Below are positions 13,059 to 19,267 of a stretch of 30,850 bases of DNA, piece after piece. The stretch is from the IMG/VR virus record IMGVR_UViG_3300046167_000336, positions 1 to 30,850 of that record. The stretch is one strand, 5' to 3'. How positions within the stretch are numbered: the first letter of the stretch is position 1; each line of letters starts with the position of its first letter. A program made the position numbers and the translations under genes. The stretch is from a virus. A model generated the notes under the pieces. That model was not told where the DNA came from, did not search any database, and saw only the letters and a list, made by a program, of their open reading frames with translations.

Positions 13059-13285
13059 ATGAAGATGATATTAAAAAACAATATTACCTCATGTCAATGC
13101 ATGATTATAAAAGTGGAACTCCTTTATCTAAATTAAAAAAAATATTAAAGCTTTACGAAGAAACTGAAATGTACGAACAATGTTCTGGTATATTTAAAGC
13201 GATACAAGAAATAGAAATAAAAGAATTAATTAAAATAAGCAAACTAATAAGAAATAAAAATGGAAGACTTGATAACGAGATGTAA
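13055..13285 (+). CDS. 76-residue helical protein, unknown
   Basis: The start is GTG at 13055, overlapping the upstream stop as GTGA. The protein (containing YYLMSMHDYKSGTPLSKLKK and EMYEQCSGIFKAIQEIEIKE) is helical and mixed-charge with no recognised domain. The last 26 nt overlap the DnaA-like gene in another frame. Tight overlaps on both sides suggest genuine, coupled translation. Confidence 0.6.
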   Translation: MNEDDIKKQYYLMSMHDYKSGTPLSKLKKILKLYEETEMYEQCSGIFKAIQEIEIKELIKISKLIRNKNGRLDNEM

Positions 13286-13760
13286 AAAAATAGTGAATAA
13301 TGAATTAGGAGTAAATGTAGAAAATCCTACTAGAAAAAGAAAGTATGCGGAAGCAAGAGGATTGTATTATACACTTCTTAAAAACTCAACAAATCTTAGT
13401 TTAAACAATATAGGAGAATCAGTAAATAAAGACCACTCTACAGTATTGTACTCTTTAAGACAATTCCCTATGTGGATGAAACATGATAAGATGTTAAAGT
13501 TTGCATATGACAAAGCAAAGACAAAAGTAAAAGACATAAAAGATATAACCGAAGAAGATGATCACATAAAGCTAAAACAAAAGTGTGTCAAACTTAACTT
13601 TGAAATATTTGAACTAAAAGAACATATAAAAAGTTTTGAATTAAAAGAACAAAATAGAAAAATAACAAACGATAGATTAATAGATTTATTAAATAAAATA
13701 CCTGAAGATAAAGAAGATATGATGATTGATAGATTAGAAAAGATACTTGCTATGTATTAA
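13260..13760 (+). CDS. DnaA domain-IV-like DNA-binding protein with coiled coil
   Basis: The 166-residue protein has at residues 23-68 the pattern of the DnaA C-terminal DNA-binding domain. NPTRKRKYAEARGLYYTLL is followed by LSLNNIGESVNKDHSTVLYS. The DHSTV motif is the DnaA-box recognition signature. Unlike DnaA there is no AAA+ domain; the rest (about 95-166) is a Lys/Glu-rich coiled coil. It may be an origin-binding protein, a regulator recruiting the DnaB-like helicase, or a competitor of host DnaA. It precedes the terminase genes and a change of transcription unit. The DNA-binding domain call is strong; its role is open. Confidence 0.8.
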   Translation: MEDLITRCKKIVNNELGVNVENPTRKRKYAEARGLYYTLLKNSTNLSLNNIGESVNKDHSTVLYSLRQFPMWMKHDKMLKFAYDKAKTKVKDIKDITEEDDHIKLKQKCVKLNFEIFELKEHIKSFELKEQNRKITNDRLIDLLNKIPEDKEDMMIDRLEKILAMY

Positions 13761-13771
13761 CAAAAGTTATA

Positions 13772-13812
13772 TTTTTTTATTGTACTATTGAATAATCAAT
13801 TTTTTTCAAACT
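13772..13812 (+). promoter_or_regulatory. Leader before the terminase genes with a shared TTTTTTTATTGTA element
   Basis: The 13-nt word at 13772-13784 recurs exactly at 27048-27060, and its last nine bases at 16192-16200. Each time it lies in the short non-coding leader of a new gene block. TACTATTG at 13783-13790 is one mismatch from TAnnTTTG. Promoter function is likely but unproven. Confidence 0.45.
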
Positions 13813-14046
13813 ATGAATACAAGAGGAGGCAAAAGAGAAGGTGCAGGAAGAAAATCTAAAAGTGAGGAGATAGAACTTATTGAGAAGTTAAAACCATTAG
13901 AAGAAAAAGCGTATAAAGCTTTAGAAGCTGGTATTGATACCGGTGATTTTAAATATGTACAATTGTTTTATCATTATTATGCAGGTAAGCCAAGAGAAAC
14001 TAAAGACATTACTTTAAATTCAGAGCAACCAATATTTGAGATTTAA
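13813..14046 (+). CDS. terS: Terminase small subunit (putative)
   Basis: The 77-residue protein opens with NTRGGKREGAGRKSKSEE, the GGKREGAGRK start common in phage small terminase subunits. A helical charged region follows (LIEKLKPLEEKAYKAL), then a segment ending PIFEI. It lies immediately upstream of the large terminase with a TAATG overlap, the canonical arrangement. It would recognise the packaging site on phage DNA and load the large subunit. It is short for a full small terminase, so it may be a reduced version. Confidence 0.7.
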   Translation: MNTRGGKREGAGRKSKSEEIELIEKLKPLEEKAYKALEAGIDTGDFKYVQLFYHYYAGKPRETKDITLNSEQPIFEI

Positions 14047-15212
14047 TGGATTTTGTAGTAACAACTGCAATTAAAAAACTATATAAGTTAGATAAGAGAA
14101 TAAAAGTAGTTTGCGGAGGTACTTCTGCAGGTAAAACTTTTGGTATAATTCCTATATTAATAGACAAAGCAATTAAGAATCCTAATTTAGAGATTAGTAT
14201 AGTTTCTGAGAGTATACCACACTTAAGAAGAGGAGCATTAAAAGATTTTTTAAAAATCATGATGTTATTGAACAGATATACTGATGTTCAGTTTAACAAG
14301 TCTACTTTAAAATATAATTTCACCAACGGTAGTTATATTGAGTTTTTTAGTACAGACATGCCAGATAAATTAAGAGGAGCAAGGAGAACAGACTTGTATA
14401 TAAATGAATGTAATAATATACCTTTTGATGCGTACCAACAGTTGATGGTTAGAACTAGTGATAATATATGGTTAGATTATAATCCCACTAGCTCATTCTG
14501 GGTTGATAGAGAAGTTTTAAATGGACAAGATGTAGATTTTATCACGTTAACTTATAAAGACAATGAGGCATTGCCTGAAACAATTGTTAAAGAAATAGAA
14601 TCAGCAAGAGTTAAAGCAAGCAAAAGTAATTATTGGAAAAACTGGTGGAAAGTATATGGATTAGGACAATTAGGAAGTTTAGAAGGAGTATGCATACCTG
14701 ATTGGAAAGAAATACAATTACCAGATGAAGCAAGAATACTTTGTTACGGTATGGATTTTGGATATAGTAACGACCCTACATCTGTTGTAGCTATGTATAA
14801 ATATAATGATAGTTATATATTTGACGAGATTATTTATAAGAAAGGTTTATTAAATAGAGATATAAGTAATTTATTAAAAACATATAATGTTAGTGATGTT
14901 ATTTATGCAGACAGTGCAGAACCTAAATCTATAGCTGAATTAAATCACTACGGACATATAGTATATCCTGTTAAAAAAGGAAGAGATAGTATTAACTATG
15001 GTTTAAATCTTATAAATCAAAACAAGATCTTTATTACATCTAGAAGTAAGAACTTAATAAACGAATTAAGAAACTACATATGGATGACTGACAAACAAGG
15101 AAATGTATTAAATAAACCTATAGACGCTTATAACCATGCTATAGATGCTTTACGTTATTCTATAACATCTCAATTACAAGATCCTAATAAAGGAGAATAC
15201 CATATTTGGTAA
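14046..15212 (+). CDS. terL: Terminase large subunit
   Basis: The 388-residue packaging motor has both expected domains. In the ATPase domain, Walker A is GGTSAGKT (24-31) and Walker B is DLYINE (116-121, Glu121 catalytic). In the RNase-H-like nuclease domain the acidic residues lie in GMDFGYSNDPTS (Asp237), YADSAEP (Asp289) and NHAIDALRY (Asp367). The length and the DFGYSNDP / YADSAEP pairing resemble PBSX/SPP1-like terminases, many of which package headfuls. Headful packaging would agree with a circularly permuted genome, but the type is inferred. It starts on the stop of the small subunit. Confidence 0.95.
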   Translation: MDFVVTTAIKKLYKLDKRIKVVCGGTSAGKTFGIIPILIDKAIKNPNLEISIVSESIPHLRRGALKDFLKIMMLLNRYTDVQFNKSTLKYNFTNGSYIEFFSTDMPDKLRGARRTDLYINECNNIPFDAYQQLMVRTSDNIWLDYNPTSSFWVDREVLNGQDVDFITLTYKDNEALPETIVKEIESARVKASKSNYWKNWWKVYGLGQLGSLEGVCIPDWKEIQLPDEARILCYGMDFGYSNDPTSVVAMYKYNDSYIFDEIIYKKGLLNRDISNLLKTYNVSDVIYADSAEPKSIAELNHYGHIVYPVKKGRDSINYGLNLINQNKIFITSRSKNLINELRNYIWMTDKQGNVLNKPIDAYNHAIDALRYSITSQLQDPNKGEYHIW

Positions 15213-15226
15213 AAAAGTATAAAAAT

Positions 15227-15260
15227 ATTTTTTTGTTAATAAAATGTTTATTATATTAGC
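15227..15260 (+). promoter_or_regulatory. 34-nt promoter-like repeat, copy 2
   Basis: Exact copy of 7736-7769. It follows the terL stop by 14 nt and precedes ATG 15288 by 27 nt, the same spacing to the next start as copy 1. TTTG ends at 15235 and TATATTAG is at 15252-15259. It should drive the small-ORF block. Confidence 0.7.
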
Positions 15261-15287
15261 TGTATATTAATACTAAAACAAAACAAA

Positions 15288-15437
15288 ATGAAAAAAATAT
15301 ATTTAAAAGTAGTTGGTATCTACTCAAATGGAGTACAAGGTGTTGTTTATATTGATGACATAAACATAGCTAGAAATCTTATCCAACAAGTAGGAGATGG
15401 TTTTATTGCTACACCAGATGGTATTAAAATACAATAG
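15288..15437 (+). CDS. 49-residue hypothetical protein
   Basis: The ORF begins at the first ATG after promoter-like copy 2, behind an AAACAAA leader. It encodes MKKIYLKVVGIYSNGVQGVV, then YIDDINIARNLIQQVGDGFI and ATPDGIKIQ. Alternating beta-strand and helix pattern suggests a small folded domain. No family recognised. It is the first gene of a block of five small ORFs between terminase and tail genes, and may act on the host early. Confidence 0.6.
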   Translation: MKKIYLKVVGIYSNGVQGVVYIDDINIARNLIQQVGDGFIATPDGIKIQ

Positions 15438-15461
15438 TAAAATAATTAAAAACAAAACAAA

Positions 15462-15632
15462 ATGAAAGATATAGATATATTAAAAAAAGATATTAAAGCT
15501 CTTAAAAAGCATTACAAAGAATGTAACACAAACAACACTATTTATTTAAGACCTGTTCTTAAAAATCAAATAGAAGGTTTAAAGGAAACAATCTTTAATT
15601 TAGAAGTTCAACAATTTAAAGATTTTATATAA
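15462..15632 (+). CDS. 56-residue helical protein, unknown
   Basis: The ORF starts behind the same AACAAAACAAA leader type as the previous gene and encodes a charged, helical protein (MKDIDILKKDIKALKKHYKE ... LKNQIEGLKETIFNLEVQQF). Coiled-coil spacing is visible in the second half. Its stop overlaps the next ATG (TAATG). Function unknown. Confidence 0.55.
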   Translation: MKDIDILKKDIKALKKHYKECNTNNTIYLRPVLKNQIEGLKETIFNLEVQQFKDFI

Positions 15633-15736
15633 TGATAAAGAAATTCTTACAACAAGACCCAAACAACTGGAAATGGCTAATTAGCTTTTATGTTATAGCA
15701 TTAGCTTTAACTATAATTTTAACAATAAAAATATGA
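15632..15736 (+). CDS. 34-residue single-TM peptide
   Basis: A tiny ORF (MIKKFLQQDPNNWKWLISFY, then VIALALTIILTIKI) has a polar N-terminus and one membrane helix from about residue 16 to 32. It starts on TAATG and its stop overlaps the next ATG (ATGA), so it is embedded in a coupled chain. It is a membrane peptide of unknown role, possibly superinfection exclusion or a lysis accessory. Confidence 0.5.
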   Translation: MIKKFLQQDPNNWKWLISFYVIALALTIILTIKI

Positions 15737-15903
15737 GAGAGTTTGGAAAACTAATAAAAGATCTATTTAATCCTAAAGAAAAAAATGTTTTTTGGATTAG
15801 AGTAACTAAGCAATTTAATAGTCATAAAGAAAGAGAAGAATTTATATATGCTACTTTAGAGTTATTGAGCAATGAAACTATGGTAAATGAGATACAGGAA
15901 TAA
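15733..15903 (+). CDS. 56-residue hypothetical protein
   Basis: The ORF starts on the ATGA overlap with the TM peptide. It encodes MREFGKLIKDLFNPKEKNVF, then WIRVTKQFNSHKEREEFIYA and TLELLSNETMVNEIQE. It is mixed-charge and helical, without a recognised motif. Its last 17 nt overlap the next gene. Coupled overlaps at both ends support translation. Confidence 0.55.
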   Translation: MREFGKLIKDLFNPKEKNVFWIRVTKQFNSHKEREEFIYATLELLSNETMVNEIQE

Positions 15904-16165
15904 CGACGATTGGGTTAATGATAAATCATTTACTGAAATGAAATGGTGTTGGGAAAACAATATAAAAGCCTATCCAATACCAGAAATTGATACATATAAA
16001 TCATCTACAGGTAGAAGAAAAAACTATGTTAAAGTAGAAATAAACTGTGATGGAAAATTATTAATAGGTAAACAACAATACAAACAAGAGCAAGAACTAA
16101 CAGAAGCCATACAGAAAGTTTATGCTCATTACTACGCAAGAAGATTCGGAAATAAATTAATGTAA
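15887..16165 (+). CDS. 92-residue Trp/Tyr-rich hypothetical protein
   Basis: The protein contains NDDWVNDKSFTEMKWCWENN, then KAYPIPEIDTYKSSTGRRKN, and a second half YVKVEINCDGKLLIGKQQY with a basic helical end (YAHYYARRFGNK). Basic, aromatic-rich composition with strand pairs suggests nucleic-acid or protein binding. No family was recognised. It closes the small-ORF block, and a new transcription unit starts about 40 nt later. Confidence 0.65.
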   Translation: MRYRNNDDWVNDKSFTEMKWCWENNIKAYPIPEIDTYKSSTGRRKNYVKVEINCDGKLLIGKQQYKQEQELTEAIQKVYAHYYARRFGNKLM

Positions 16166-16191
16166 TCTCTTTTATACAATATTGATAAAAC

Positions 16192-16205
16192 TTTATTGTA
16201 TAGAT
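16192..16205 (+). promoter_or_regulatory. Short leader element before the tail operon
   Basis: TTTATTGTATAGATATG (16192-16208, including the start codon) matches 16 of 17 bases with 27052-27068, which also ends in a start codon. The shared block lies directly against the ATG. It could be a promoter giving a nearly leaderless mRNA, or a translation-initiation element. Confidence 0.4.
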
Positions 16206-16868
16206 ATGAAACTAGACATTTATGCACCAAGTTCTTTAGATGAAATAACTTTAGAACAATATCAAAAATTTCATAAAATATCTAACGGTAAAGAAACAAA
16301 TAACTTTATTAACCAAAAGATGATTGAGATATTTTGTAATATAGATCTAAAGGATATAATAAAAGTAAAATATACTAGTCTAAATAAGATCTTAAAACAT
16401 ATAGATAACTTATTTAAGCAAAAATCTAAATTTACAAATACATTTAATTTAAATGGTATAAAGTATGGTTTTATTCCTAAGTTAGATGAAATGACTTTTG
16501 GAGAGTATATAGACTTAGATAATTATTTTAGTAAATGGGAAACCATGGATAAAGCAATGTCTATATTATACAGACCAATTACACACAAAGACAAAGATAA
16601 GTATATTATAGAAAAATATAAAGGTGTAAATATAGATATGAGACAAATGCCATTGTCTATAGTTATGTCAACCATTATTTTTTTTTACAGTTTAAGCAAG
16701 GACTTATCGATAAATACCCTGAAATATTTAGTGAGTCAGAAGGACAATACACTAGTGAGTCAAACTTTTCAAACAAGTGGGGTTGGTATCAATCTATATA
16801 TGGAATTAGTCGAGGAGACATTACAAGATTTGACGAAGTCACCAGTTGCTCCTTACACGAGTGTCTAA
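16206..16868 (+). CDS. Tail assembly chaperone, frame-0 product (G-like)
   Basis: The start is ATG 16206; the longer frame from 16182 would need a non-ATG start inside the leader. The 220-residue protein opens MKLDIYAPSSLDEITLEQYQ, continues with helical segments and KLDEMTFGEYIDLDNYF, then MRQMPLSIVMSTIIFFYS. After the T-run at 16678-16686, the frame-0 sequence ends with a conserved-looking SGVGINLYMELVEETLQDL. Position at the head of the tail genes and the overlapping -1 frame (16685-16936) fit a tail-assembly chaperone, the equivalent of lambda gpG, made in excess over the frameshifted form. The family is inferred from organisation more than from sequence. Confidence 0.65.
   Translation: MKLDIYAPSSLDEITLEQYQKFHKISNGKETNNFINQKMIEIFCNIDLKDIIKVKYTSLNKILKHIDNLFKQKSKFTNTFNLNGIKYGFIPKLDEMTFGEYIDLDNYFSKWETMDKAMSILYRPITHKDKDKYIIEKYKGVNIDMRQMPLSIVMSTIIFFYSLSKDLSINTLKYLVSQKDNTLVSQTFQTSGVGINLYMELVEETLQDLTKSPVAPYTSV
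16679..16685 (+). promoter_or_regulatory. Slippery heptamer T_TTT_TTT for predicted -1 frameshift
   Basis: Within a run of nine Ts (16678-16686), the frame-0 codons are ATT (16677-16679), TTT (16680-16682), TTT (16683-16685) and TAC. The heptamer T_TTT_TTT is thus exactly in the phase needed for tandem -1 slippage. After the slip the next codon is TTA (16685-16687). No strong downstream hairpin was seen by eye. Confidence 0.6.
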
Positions 16869-16936
16869 TGTATTTAGCATTCGAAAAAGATAAATTAGAA
16901 TTAGAATCAAAAAGAATAAAATCAAAATTTAAATAA
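16685..16936 (+). CDS. Tail assembly chaperone, -1 frame extension (GT-like)
   Basis: The -1 frame is open from the slippery site to TAA 16934-16936 and reads LQFKQGLIDKYPEIFSESEG, then SNKWGWYQSIYGISRGDITR, FDEVTSCSLHECLMYLAFEK and a basic helix KDKLELESKRIKSKFK. This is clearly protein-like. It has no usable start of its own; the only ATG is near its end. Its TAA overlaps the next gene's ATG (TAATG), the coupling used throughout the genome. Joined to frame 0 (16206-16685) it gives 243 residues. By analogy with lambda GT, the extension would recruit the tail tube to the tape measure. Confidence 0.7.
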   Translation, partial: LQFKQGLIDKYPEIFSESEGQYTSESNFSNKWGWYQSIYGISRGDITRFDEVTSCSLHECLMYLAFEKDKLELESKRIKSKFK

Positions 16937-17391
16937 TGAAAGGATTTTATAATATAACAACAAAAATAAAAGAAACACTACAGTCAGAGCCATTTGTTAA
17001 TACAGTAACATTTGGAAATATAGATGATGTAGATTTAAATAAACAAAATATTTTTCCTTTATCTCATATAATAGTTAATAATAGTTCTATAAATGATAAA
17101 ACAATAAATTTTAATATAAGTGTTTTATTTATGGACATTGTCGATGAGAGTAAAAAAGAAGAGGTAACTAAGTTTATGGGAAATGATAATGAGCAAGACG
17201 TTTTAAATACACAACTTGCTGTAGCTGCTAGGTTAACTAGTTTATTAAAAAGAGGTACTTTATATAGTGAACTATATCAGTTAGAAGGAGATGTTTCTTG
17301 TGAACCTTTTGTTGATAGATTTGAGAATAAATTAGCTGGATGGACTGCTACATTTAATGTAATAATACAAAACGATATGACTATTTGCTAA
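16936..17391 (+). CDS. Neck / tail-terminator-like protein (putative)
   Basis: The 151-residue protein is well ordered in appearance. It has a helical start (KGFYNITTKIKETLQSEPFV), strands around FPLSHIIVNNSSINDKTINF and NISVLFMDIVDESKKE, then NEQDVLNTQLAVAARLTSLL and a closing SCEPFVDRFENKLAGWTATF followed by NVIIQND. The helix-strand order, length and position before an HK97-gp10-like gene fit a tail terminator or completion protein. I recall close relatives in flavobacterial phages but no proven function. It starts on TAATG and ends on TAATG. Confidence 0.6.
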   Translation: MKGFYNITTKIKETLQSEPFVNTVTFGNIDDVDLNKQNIFPLSHIIVNNSSINDKTINFNISVLFMDIVDESKKEEVTKFMGNDNEQDVLNTQLAVAARLTSLLKRGTLYSELYQLEGDVSCEPFVDRFENKLAGWTATFNVIIQNDMTIC

Positions 17392-17909
17392 TGGACTTTA
17401 AACAAACAAAGGACATATTAAACAAATTTGCAAAGTATGTGATACAACAATCTCGTACTAATTTAACTAAGGGCAAAAAAAATAGTTCTAAAAAGCTTTA
17501 TGATAGCTTAGATTTTAAATTTAAACCTGTAACGAATGGAATAGGTATAAATTTTTTAATGGAAGAGTATGGTGTCTATCAAGATAAGGGAGTTAGAGGA
17601 GCTAATGCTCATTATGCAGATAGTGCAACAGCTAATAGTCCTTTTAGTTATAAAACTAATTCTAAAATACCACCAATTAAATCATTAGCAGATTGGGCTA
17701 AAAAAAGAAATATAAGATTAAGAGATGAAAAAGGTAGATTTGCAAAAGGTAATTATAATACAATAGGATTTTTAATAGCAAGAAGTATAAAAGATAAAGG
17801 TATAAGAGCAAGTTTATTTTTTACAAAACCATTTGAAAAAGCATATAAAGATTTACCAACAGATTTAGTTAAAGGATTTATAAACGATATAGAAAACGCA
17901 ATAGAATGA
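17391..17909 (+). CDS. HK97-gp10-like tail component (putative)
   Basis: The start is ATG 17391 on the upstream stop; a TTG at 17385 would add two residues inside the previous gene. The 172-residue protein starts MDFKQTKDILNKFAKYVIQQ and has MEEYGVYQDKGVRGANAHYA, then ADWAKKRNIRLRDEKGRFAK and a conserved-looking GFLIARSIKDKGIRASLFFT with KPFEKAYKDLP. The YG-x-Y-x-DKG-x-x-G motif and C-terminal F-x-x-PFEKA helix recall gp10-family neck proteins, which join head and tail. Genes on both sides are tail genes. Confidence 0.5.
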   Translation: MDFKQTKDILNKFAKYVIQQSRTNLTKGKKNSSKKLYDSLDFKFKPVTNGIGINFLMEEYGVYQDKGVRGANAHYADSATANSPFSYKTNSKIPPIKSLADWAKKRNIRLRDEKGRFAKGNYNTIGFLIARSIKDKGIRASLFFTKPFEKAYKDLPTDLVKGFINDIENAIE

Positions 17910-19267
17910 GTACAATAATAAATGCAAGAAGTCCATATTATATAAAAGTAGCTCCTGCAACTGGAACACTTACCTCAGCTTCAATGAGCTTATATATATA
18001 TTCTGGAACTTTTACAACAGACAAACCTGGTTCACCACAGTACACTATAAGTAAAGATATCATAGGAACTAATAATTATGTAATATATGAAATAACAGAA
18101 CTTATTAGAGATTATCTAAACACAGAGTATGCTAGTTTTGCTACAGACGGAGTGTGGGTAGAAGCAGATATAACATTAACTAAAACATCAGGAAGTGAAA
18201 CACAGAATTTGGATTATCTATCTTTTGATGGTTATGGCTATTTTGAAGATGGTGTAAATCCTAGAACTTTAACAGACCCAGTAAACACCTTAATAGATTC
18301 AACAACTACAGGTACGACCACAGCTTATAAACTAATAGATAGTGGACAGACATTCTTAACAAGCGTACAAATAGGAGATACAGTTTTTAATGATACAGAT
18401 ACAACACAAACAACAATAACAGCTATAGATAGTGATACGCAGCTTTCAATTAAAAATGATATAATGACTACAGGAGTGGATTACAGAATAGTAGGTACTC
18501 CAAATTATACTCCTCAATATTTACAATCAAATACTAAGATATATTTCAAACAAGGTACTGATATAGTATTTCCTGTATTTGCAGAAGCAGCTCCTTTGAT
18601 TGAGCTTGACCCAGGTGGAGGAGCCGATGTGTTTTGGGAACAAGTAGAAGATTTCTGGAACTTATATGACGTTGGTTGGGGAAGTACAATAAATGATATA
18701 CAAGTAAATGATTCAACTGATTCTACACAAAAGATTATATATATAAGAATAAGCCCTACAACATCTCTAGTAAGTGGAGATACAATAACAATAACAAGCT
18801 CGGTAGGAACATCACAAGTAACAACCATTACACTAGAAGCAGTATGTGAACCTAAATTCCAAGAGCTACAAGTAATCTTTTATAACAAATTTGGAGCATT
18901 ACAGATTATGCCTTTCTATAAAAAGTCAGTAGATAGTATAAATACTAAATCTGATAATTACAAAAGAAACTTAATGGACTTCACAAACGACCCAACATAT
19001 AATACTGAGAAACATCAAATAAGACAGTTTCACGTCACAGGTAAAGAATCTATAAATATTAACACTGGTTTTATAGATGAGAGTTTTAACGAGGTTATAA
19101 AACAAATGATGCTAAGTGAACAAGTGTGGGTAGATAATGGTACAGAAGTACTACCAGTTAGCTTAAACACATCTAATTTAAGATTTAAAAAATCAGTAAA
19201 TGATAGATTGATTAATTACACAGTAGATTTCCAATATGCGTTTAATAAAATAAATGATATTAGATAA
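17906..19267 (+). CDS. Large tail structural protein with inserted beta module
   Basis: The 453-residue protein starts with a beta-rich domain (SPYYIKVAPATGTLTSASMS, then YIYSGTFTTDKPGSPQYTI) and a helix EITELIRDYLNTEYA. At about residues 128-198 there is a Thr/Asp-rich segment (SGQTFLTSVQIGDTVFNDTD, then TTITAIDSDTQLSI) that looks like a separate accessory beta domain. The C-terminal half (EPKFQELQVIFYNKFGALQI, KESININTGFIDESFNEVIK) looks like core tail-tip structure. It ends on an overlap with the next gene. Baseplate or distal tail function is inferred from position; no specific family is certain. Confidence 0.6.
   Translation: MSTIINARSPYYIKVAPATGTLTSASMSLYIYSGTFTTDKPGSPQYTISKDIIGTNNYVIYEITELIRDYLNTEYASFATDGVWVEADITLTKTSGSETQNLDYLSFDGYGYFEDGVNPRTLTDPVNTLIDSTTTGTTTAYKLIDSGQTFLTSVQIGDTVFNDTDTTQTTITAIDSDTQLSIKNDIMTTGVDYRIVGTPNYTPQYLQSNTKIYFKQGTDIVFPVFAEAAPLIELDPGGGADVFWEQVEDFWNLYDVGWGSTINDIQVNDSTDSTQKIIYIRISPTTSLVSGDTITITSSVGTSQVTTITLEAVCEPKFQELQVIFYNKFGALQIMPFYKKSVDSINTKSDNYKRNLMDFTNDPTYNTEKHQIRQFHVTGKESININTGFIDESFNEVIKQMMLSEQVWVDNGTEVLPVSLNTSNLRFKKSVNDRLINYTVDFQYAFNKINDIR

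Noticed and set aside
16182-16205. Upstream non-ATG start for the tail chaperone
   Set aside because: The extra residues are encoded by the leader element shared with 27052-27068, so ATG 16206 is the better start.
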